Below, piece by piece: positions 5,271 through 7,998 of a DNA stretch of 7,998 nucleotides (the stretch's first letter is position 1; the number at the start of each line of letters is the position of its first letter). A model generated the notes under the pieces. The model did no database searches. It saw only the letters and a list, made by a program, of their open reading frames with translations, and was not told the DNA's origin. Location of the stretch: positions 1-7,998 of the forward strand of contig JASHTL010000056.1 in assembly GCA_030040595.1 (NCBI GenBank). The letters are read 5' to 3'. Both the position numbers and the translations under genes were made by a program. This stretch comes from Microcaldota archaeon. Lineage in GTDB: Archaea > Micrarchaeota > Micrarchaeia > Micrarchaeales > CABMGC01.

Positions 5271-5579
5271 ATGAAATACAACAAACTGATACGGGACAGG
5301 ATGCCGGAGATAATGAAAAAGCAGGGCAAGAGCGTGAAAACGCACGTGGCAAGCGACTCCGAGTACCTGCAGAAACTGAAGGCAAAGCTTATAGAGGAGG
5401 CCGCGGAGTATAGTAGGGACGAGAACACGGAGGAACTGGCGGATGTGCTCGAGGTTCTCTACGCCCTTATGGAGCTGAAAGGCGTGACGAAGGGCGAAGT
5501 GGAGTCGATGCGATCGAAGAAGGCGGGCGAGAGAGGCACATTCAAGGATAGGCTGGTCCTGGAAGAAGTAATAGAATAA
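5271..5579 (+). CDS. MazG-type NTP pyrophosphohydrolase (COG4997-like)
   Basis: This 102-aa protein belongs to the all-alpha NTP pyrophosphatase (MazG-like) superfamily. It most resembles the house-cleaning group that starts KLxRDxxPEI, which removes non-canonical nucleotides by splitting NTP into NMP and pyrophosphate. The N-terminus is MKYNKLIRDRMPEI (1-14). The metal-binding signature is EEAAE (42-46) followed by EELAD (54-58) and the helix VLEVLYALMELKG. The end carries the group-specific KAGERGTFKDRL (84-95). All acidic ligands are present and the length is normal for a single-domain member. It is translated from the AGGTGA site that overlaps the DHH stop, eight bases downstream of that gene. 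The pairing suggests joint handling of nucleotide or oligonucleotide waste. The exact substrate is unknown; annotation as phosphoribosyl-ATP pyrophosphohydrolase (HisE) would be misleading, since no his genes are nearby. Confidence 0.88.
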   Translation: MKYNKLIRDRMPEIMKKQGKSVKTHVASDSEYLQKLKAKLIEEAAEYSRDENTEELADVLEVLYALMELKGVTKGEVESMRSKKAGERGTFKDRLVLEEVIE

Positions 5580-5596
5580 GAGAATAGGCGACATAG

Positions 5597-5821
5597 ATGA
5601 TTGAGAGAGCGAGATCCGGAACAGTGGTAAGGTTGCTGGAAAGACCGGAAAACGAGCGTGTTCTGGTACATGTGCAGGGGGAGAACGGCCCAAGATATGG
5701 TACCCTGGACTACGCTACCAGAGAGACAGTAACAGTAGGGGGAATGCGGATACCATTCGATAGAATAGAAAGCATCGAGACCCACTATGGGCTTGTCCTC
5801 TTCGATGCAAGGAGGAGGTAG
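5597..5821 (+). CDS. Uncharacterised 74-aa beta-rich protein
   Basis: I do not recognise this small protein. It is predicted to be mostly beta: strands near SGTVVRLLE (7-15), RVLVHVQG (21-28), RYGTLDYA (33-40), TVTVGG (44-49), MRIPFDRIESIETHYG (50-65) and LVLFDARRR (66-74). The G-T-L-D turn followed by T-V-T-V and I-P-F-D-R-I is suggestive of a small SH3- or Sm-like barrel, but this is a guess from pattern. It starts 17 bases after the MazG-type gene on the same strand, with only a weak AGGCGA upstream, and is most likely the last gene of that operon. Its stop lies one base from the stop of the convergent aIF2-gamma gene, and no terminator fits between them. Confidence 0.7.
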   Translation: MIERARSGTVVRLLERPENERVLVHVQGENGPRYGTLDYATRETVTVGGMRIPFDRIESIETHYGLVLFDARRR

Positions 5822-5822
5822 G

Positions 5823-7031
5823 TTACCCAATAGTGCCGTATCCGGAGAGTTTCCATCTCTGCGAGAAGTTCCTTAGCACCGATATCTTCTCAGACTTGTC
5901 AGCGCAGATCGTGTGCTTCAACCCTATCTCGAGCTTGTTCTTCTTTATCCTGGTCACGTATCCCACGACAGTCCCGGTCCCTATTCCGAGCAGCACGAGT
6001 TCATCAGGCCTGAATGCCTGCTTGGGTATGTCGTTCCTCTCCAGCGAGTTGTAGTTTATCGTTATGCTGCTTACCGACTGCGGAAGCTTTCCCTTATGCC
6101 CCACTATCTGGCCAACCAGGCCGTCTGCCTTTGTCAATGACGGATCCATGCTCGTGCCGACAGCTATAAGGCCGCCAGGAATGGCCTCGCTGAGCTGCTC
6201 CGTGCCCGCGGAGAGGCTCTCTATTGTGGTGAGTATAGGCTCGAACGTCTCTTTCTTCGCCTTGTCCTTTGCCATGTTTATCCCTGGCCTTATCTCTATC
6301 TCATCGCCAATCTTGAACTTCCCCCTTATTATCGATCCGCCGATTACACCGCCGACAAGCTTCTTTATAGGGGTGCCGGGCTTGTTGACGTCGAATGACC
6401 TTGCGACGTACAGTATCGGGTCAGCATTCATGTCCCTCTCCGGAACCTTTATCTTCATTATCTCGTCAAGCAGCGCGTCTACGTTTATGTTCTTGTTCGC
6501 CATTATAGGCACTATTGGCGCGTTCTCGATCTTGCTGCCTTTTATGAAGTTCTTTATCTGCTCATAGTGCTTCTTTGCCTTCTCTTTGCCGACTATGTCG
6601 ATCTTTGTCTGTACGATTATCACGTTGCTTATGCCGAGCGCGTTTATCAGCATCAGGTGCTCCCTTGTCTGGGGCATGGGCGCGGGTTCTGCTGCGGAAA
6701 TTACAAAGAGCGCAGCGTCGATTATGTTGGATCCGGCAATTGCAGTAGCCATCAGGGTCTCGTGGCCCGGAGCGTCGAGCAGGGATATCCTTCTGACCTC
6801 CTCAGGAGTCGCGCCGTTGGAGCACTTCGTATCAGTTGTAAATGGATATACACCAGAGTCTTTGCACCTCTTGATTATCGCGTCGGCATATCCCAGCTTT
6901 ATCGTCATGCTTCTCTTTACGCTCTCACTGTGCTTGTCCGTCCACTGGTGCGTTATCGCAGCAGTCAGAGTGGTCTTTCCATGGTCCACGTGTCCGAGGG
7001 TCCCTATGTTTAATTCGCTTTGCTTCAGCAT
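5823..7031 (-). CDS. eif2g: Translation initiation factor aIF2 subunit gamma
   Basis: This is the GTPase subunit of archaeal initiation factor 2, which brings methionylated initiator tRNA to the small ribosomal subunit. With the ATG at 7031 it has 402 residues. G1 is GHVDHGKT (13-20), G3 is DAPGH (86-90) and G4 reads TKID (142-145) in place of the usual NKID. The switch I region is SMTIKLGYAD, followed by a zinc-knuckle region that keeps only two cysteines (C56 and C70). The family-typical ETLMATAIAG and PMPQTREHL follow, then domains II and III with the closing RRWKL-like tail NFSQRWKLSGYGTIG. Starting at 7031 gives MLKQSELNIGTLGH, in line with relatives that begin about ten residues before the P-loop; a GTG at 7052 would add seven residues. 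It has its own TATA box and lies downstream of S6e, a common archaeal arrangement. The identification is secure despite the unusual details. Confidence 0.96.
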   Translation of the reverse strand: MLKQSELNIGTLGHVDHGKTTLTAAITHQWTDKHSESVKRSMTIKLGYADAIIKRCKDSGVYPFTTDTKCSNGATPEEVRRISLLDAPGHETLMATAIAGSNIIDAALFVISAAEPAPMPQTREHLMLINALGISNVIIVQTKIDIVGKEKAKKHYEQIKNFIKGSKIENAPIVPIMANKNINVDALLDEIMKIKVPERDMNADPILYVARSFDVNKPGTPIKKLVGGVIGGSIIRGKFKIGDEIEIRPGINMAKDKAKKETFEPILTTIESLSAGTEQLSEAIPGGLIAVGTSMDPSLTKADGLVGQIVGHKGKLPQSVSSITINYNSLERNDIPKQAFRPDELVLLGIGTGTVVGYVTRIKKNKLEIGLKHTICADKSEKISVLRNFSQRWKLSGYGTIG

Positions 7032-7083
7032 AGAATCCAGTCTAAACTCCACTAATTAGATGATTATTCCTTATCGGTATAGG

Positions 7084-7092
7084 TATTTAATT
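7084..7092 (-). promoter_or_regulatory. TATA box for aIF2-gamma
   Basis: The minus strand reads AATTAAATA here. Initiation about 26 bases downstream would fall near 7062. That leaves about 31 nt before the ATG at 7031, or 10 nt before the alternative GTG at 7052. The 104-base gap after S6e makes a separate promoter plausible. Confidence 0.5.
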
Positions 7093-7135
7093 CTAGCTCT
7101 GCTTCAGGAATTGAGAATTGTGCTATGGCCGAGAT

Positions 7136-7525
7136 TTATTCCGCCTTCTTCTCCTTGGGTTTGAAGAGCTGCTCAGGAGTGTGCGTTCCCATCTCCACTA
7201 TTATCGTGTTTATTTGCATCGTGTCCGCGCTCACAGTGTTTCCCCTTATCAGCCTTCTTGCCCTGAATCCGTGCTTGGCGTGCCTTATACCAGGGGCATT
7301 GCTCAGCAATGGCCATGCCTTTCTCGTCCCGTCTATCTCCCTTCTTGATGGCGAGCCGGTGTTGTCAGTCAGTCCGGTTATCTGGAGCTTCATACCGTCA
7401 AGTTTTATCGCTGATCCCTCGATCTGCTCGCCTATCTTCCTGCCAACGACCATGGCCTCGAACTCCTTCGGTACCTCTGCCTGGGCAGTCTTACCGCTCT
7501 TCTTGTCAGAATATACGATCTTCAT
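7136..7525 (-). CDS. rps6e: Small-subunit ribosomal protein S6e
   Basis: This 129-aa protein is the archaeal/eukaryotic small-subunit protein eS6 (S6e). It starts MKIVYSDKKSGKTAQAEV, continues with GRKIGEQIEGSAIKLDG (28-44), the conserved LQITGLTDNTGSPSRR (47-62) and the basic stretch RHAKHGFRARRLIRGNTVSAD (81-101), then QINTIIVEMG. The tail is short and lysine-rich (KPKEKKAE), and the length is normal for archaea. It is encoded upstream of aIF2-gamma, a neighbourhood widely seen in archaea, and 17 bases after the Cdc48-like gene. There is no good ribosome binding site: the bases before the ATG read GTTGATTTT. It may therefore depend on read-through from the Cdc48-like gene or on a promoter within that gene's 3' end. 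Confidence 0.97.
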   Translation of the reverse strand: MKIVYSDKKSGKTAQAEVPKEFEAMVVGRKIGEQIEGSAIKLDGMKLQITGLTDNTGSPSRREIDGTRKAWPLLSNAPGIRHAKHGFRARRLIRGNTVSADTMQINTIIVEMGTHTPEQLFKPKEKKAE

Positions 7526-7542
7526 AAAATCAACAATATGAG

Positions 7543-7998
7543 TCAGCGATACATCGATTCCGGCTCCTCCTTGAAGCGCTTGATCCTCTCCGCAAGTTCC
7601 TTGGGAACGGTAGGACGCACGTCCTGCATTGCCTTCATGAAGTCCTCCTTGTTTACAACGTCGCGCTTGTTCCTTATCGCGTTCATTCCAGCTTCCCTGC
7701 AGATGTTCTCGATCTCGGCGCTAGTGTAGTTCTCCGTCAGGTTTGCGAACTCCGGCAGCACAACGCTCTTGTCAAGGGGCATGCGCCTCGTGTGTATCTC
7801 GAATATCTTGAGCCTTGCAACCTCGTCAGGCATCGGTATCTCGATTATCTTGTCGAACCTTCCCGGCCTTAGCAACGCGTAATCAACCTTCTCAGGGTTG
7901 TTTGTAGCTGCGAGTATCACAACGTCCTTCGTTTCTAGGAGACCGTCCATTTCCGTGAGAAGCGTGTCAACCACGCGCTCGCTCACATGCGAATCTGT
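7543..7998 (-). CDS. Cdc48/VAT-like AAA+ ATPase, C-terminal part (5' end beyond window)
   Basis: The visible 151 residues are the C-terminal portion of an AAA+ unfoldase. From the window edge they cover SERVVDTLLTEMDGL, the sensor-1/second-region-of-homology stretch LAATNNPEKVDYALLRPGRFDK with its arginine fingers, and IIEIPMPDEVARL. The helical lid follows, with LTENYTSAEIENICREAGMNAIR. The segment VRPTVPKELAERIKRF after it resembles the end of the D2 ring of Cdc48/VAT more than PAN or FtsH. Walker A and B lie outside the window, so the number of ATPase rings cannot be seen. The final residues are MYR, a hydrophobic-tyrosine-any (HbYX) tail that in PAN and archaeal Cdc48 docks on the 20S proteasome. 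The frame is open to the right edge, so the internal GTG at 7986 is not the start. It is followed by S6e on the same strand. Confidence 0.93.
   Translation of the reverse strand, partial: TDSHVSERVVDTLLTEMDGLLETKDVVILAATNNPEKVDYALLRPGRFDKIIEIPMPDEVARLKIFEIHTRRMPLDKSVVLPEFANLTENYTSAEIENICREAGMNAIRNKRDVVNKEDFMKAMQDVRPTVPKELAERIKRFKEEPESMYR

Noticed and set aside
7136..7998. Plus-strand frames within the S6e and Cdc48-like genes
   Set aside because: They are antisense to clear S6e and AAA+ ATPase coding sequence and have no recognisable domains.
7543..7998. PAN (proteasome-activating nucleotidase) as the identity of the right-edge ATPase
   Set aside because: The MYR tail fits PAN, but the ERVVDTLLTEMDG stretch and the VRPTVPKE segment after the lid match Cdc48/VAT D2 rings better.
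1..7998. CRISPR array, tRNA, rRNA, insertion sequence or integration site
   Set aside because: No regularly spaced direct repeats of suitable length, no cloverleaf with a T-arm, no transposase and no terminal inverted repeats were seen by eye. A covariance-model scan was not possible.

Overview
The window is archaeal chromosome. It carries topoisomerase VI subunit B, a Dim2/Pno1-type KH protein, aIF2-gamma, ribosomal protein S6e and a Cdc48-type AAA+ ATPase. Archaeal TATA boxes lie 20-35 nt upstream of several starts, and one internal operon gene has a GGTGA ribosome binding site. Genes are short and tightly packed. The moderate GC content, frequent ATA and AGG/AGA codons and several unfamiliar small proteins would fit a DPANN lineage such as Micrarchaeota, but that placement is an inference with low certainty. 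No tRNA, rRNA, CRISPR array or insertion sequence was seen.

Layout. At 1-1483 (minus) lies a two-gene unit, KH protein then topoisomerase VI-B, coupled by an ATGA overlap and running off the left edge. A divergent promoter region separates it from an unrecognised 147-aa gene (1614-2057, plus). At 2058-2293 is a 236-nt regulatory stretch with a 20-nt perfect palindrome, a TATA box inside an inverted repeat, five CRTGA-like boxes at 11-bp steps and two potential hairpins. It precedes a coiled-coil/winged-helix protein (2294-2791, plus) that ends in a strong hairpin plus pyrimidine-tract terminator. On the minus strand follow a small protein resembling bacterial sigma-70 region 4 (2857-3222) and a PH-like domain protein with a catalytically dead rhodanese domain (3272-4141).

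A divergent promoter at 4142-4230 starts a plus-strand operon: DHH phosphoesterase, MazG-type NTP pyrophosphohydrolase (COG4997 type) and a 74-aa beta-rich protein (4231-5821). The operon meets aIF2-gamma (5823-7031, minus) tail to tail with one base between stop codons. Upstream of aIF2-gamma are S6e (7136-7525) and the C-terminal part of a Cdc48-like ATPase that ends in a proteasome-docking HbYX tail (7543-7998).

How the parts relate. The right side (Cdc48, S6e, aIF2-gamma) and left side (KH, topoisomerase VI-B) are conserved information-processing and protein-quality-control genes. The middle (1614-4141) is the accessory-looking part. It holds an orphan protein, a probable DNA-binding protein behind an operator-like upstream region, and an orphan sigma-4-like HTH beside a PH/rhodanese protein. 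The DHH/MazG/small-protein operon looks like nucleotide or oligonucleotide housekeeping. The best candidates for something undescribed are the 2054-2791 regulatory locus and the sigma-4-like plus PH/rhodanese pair.
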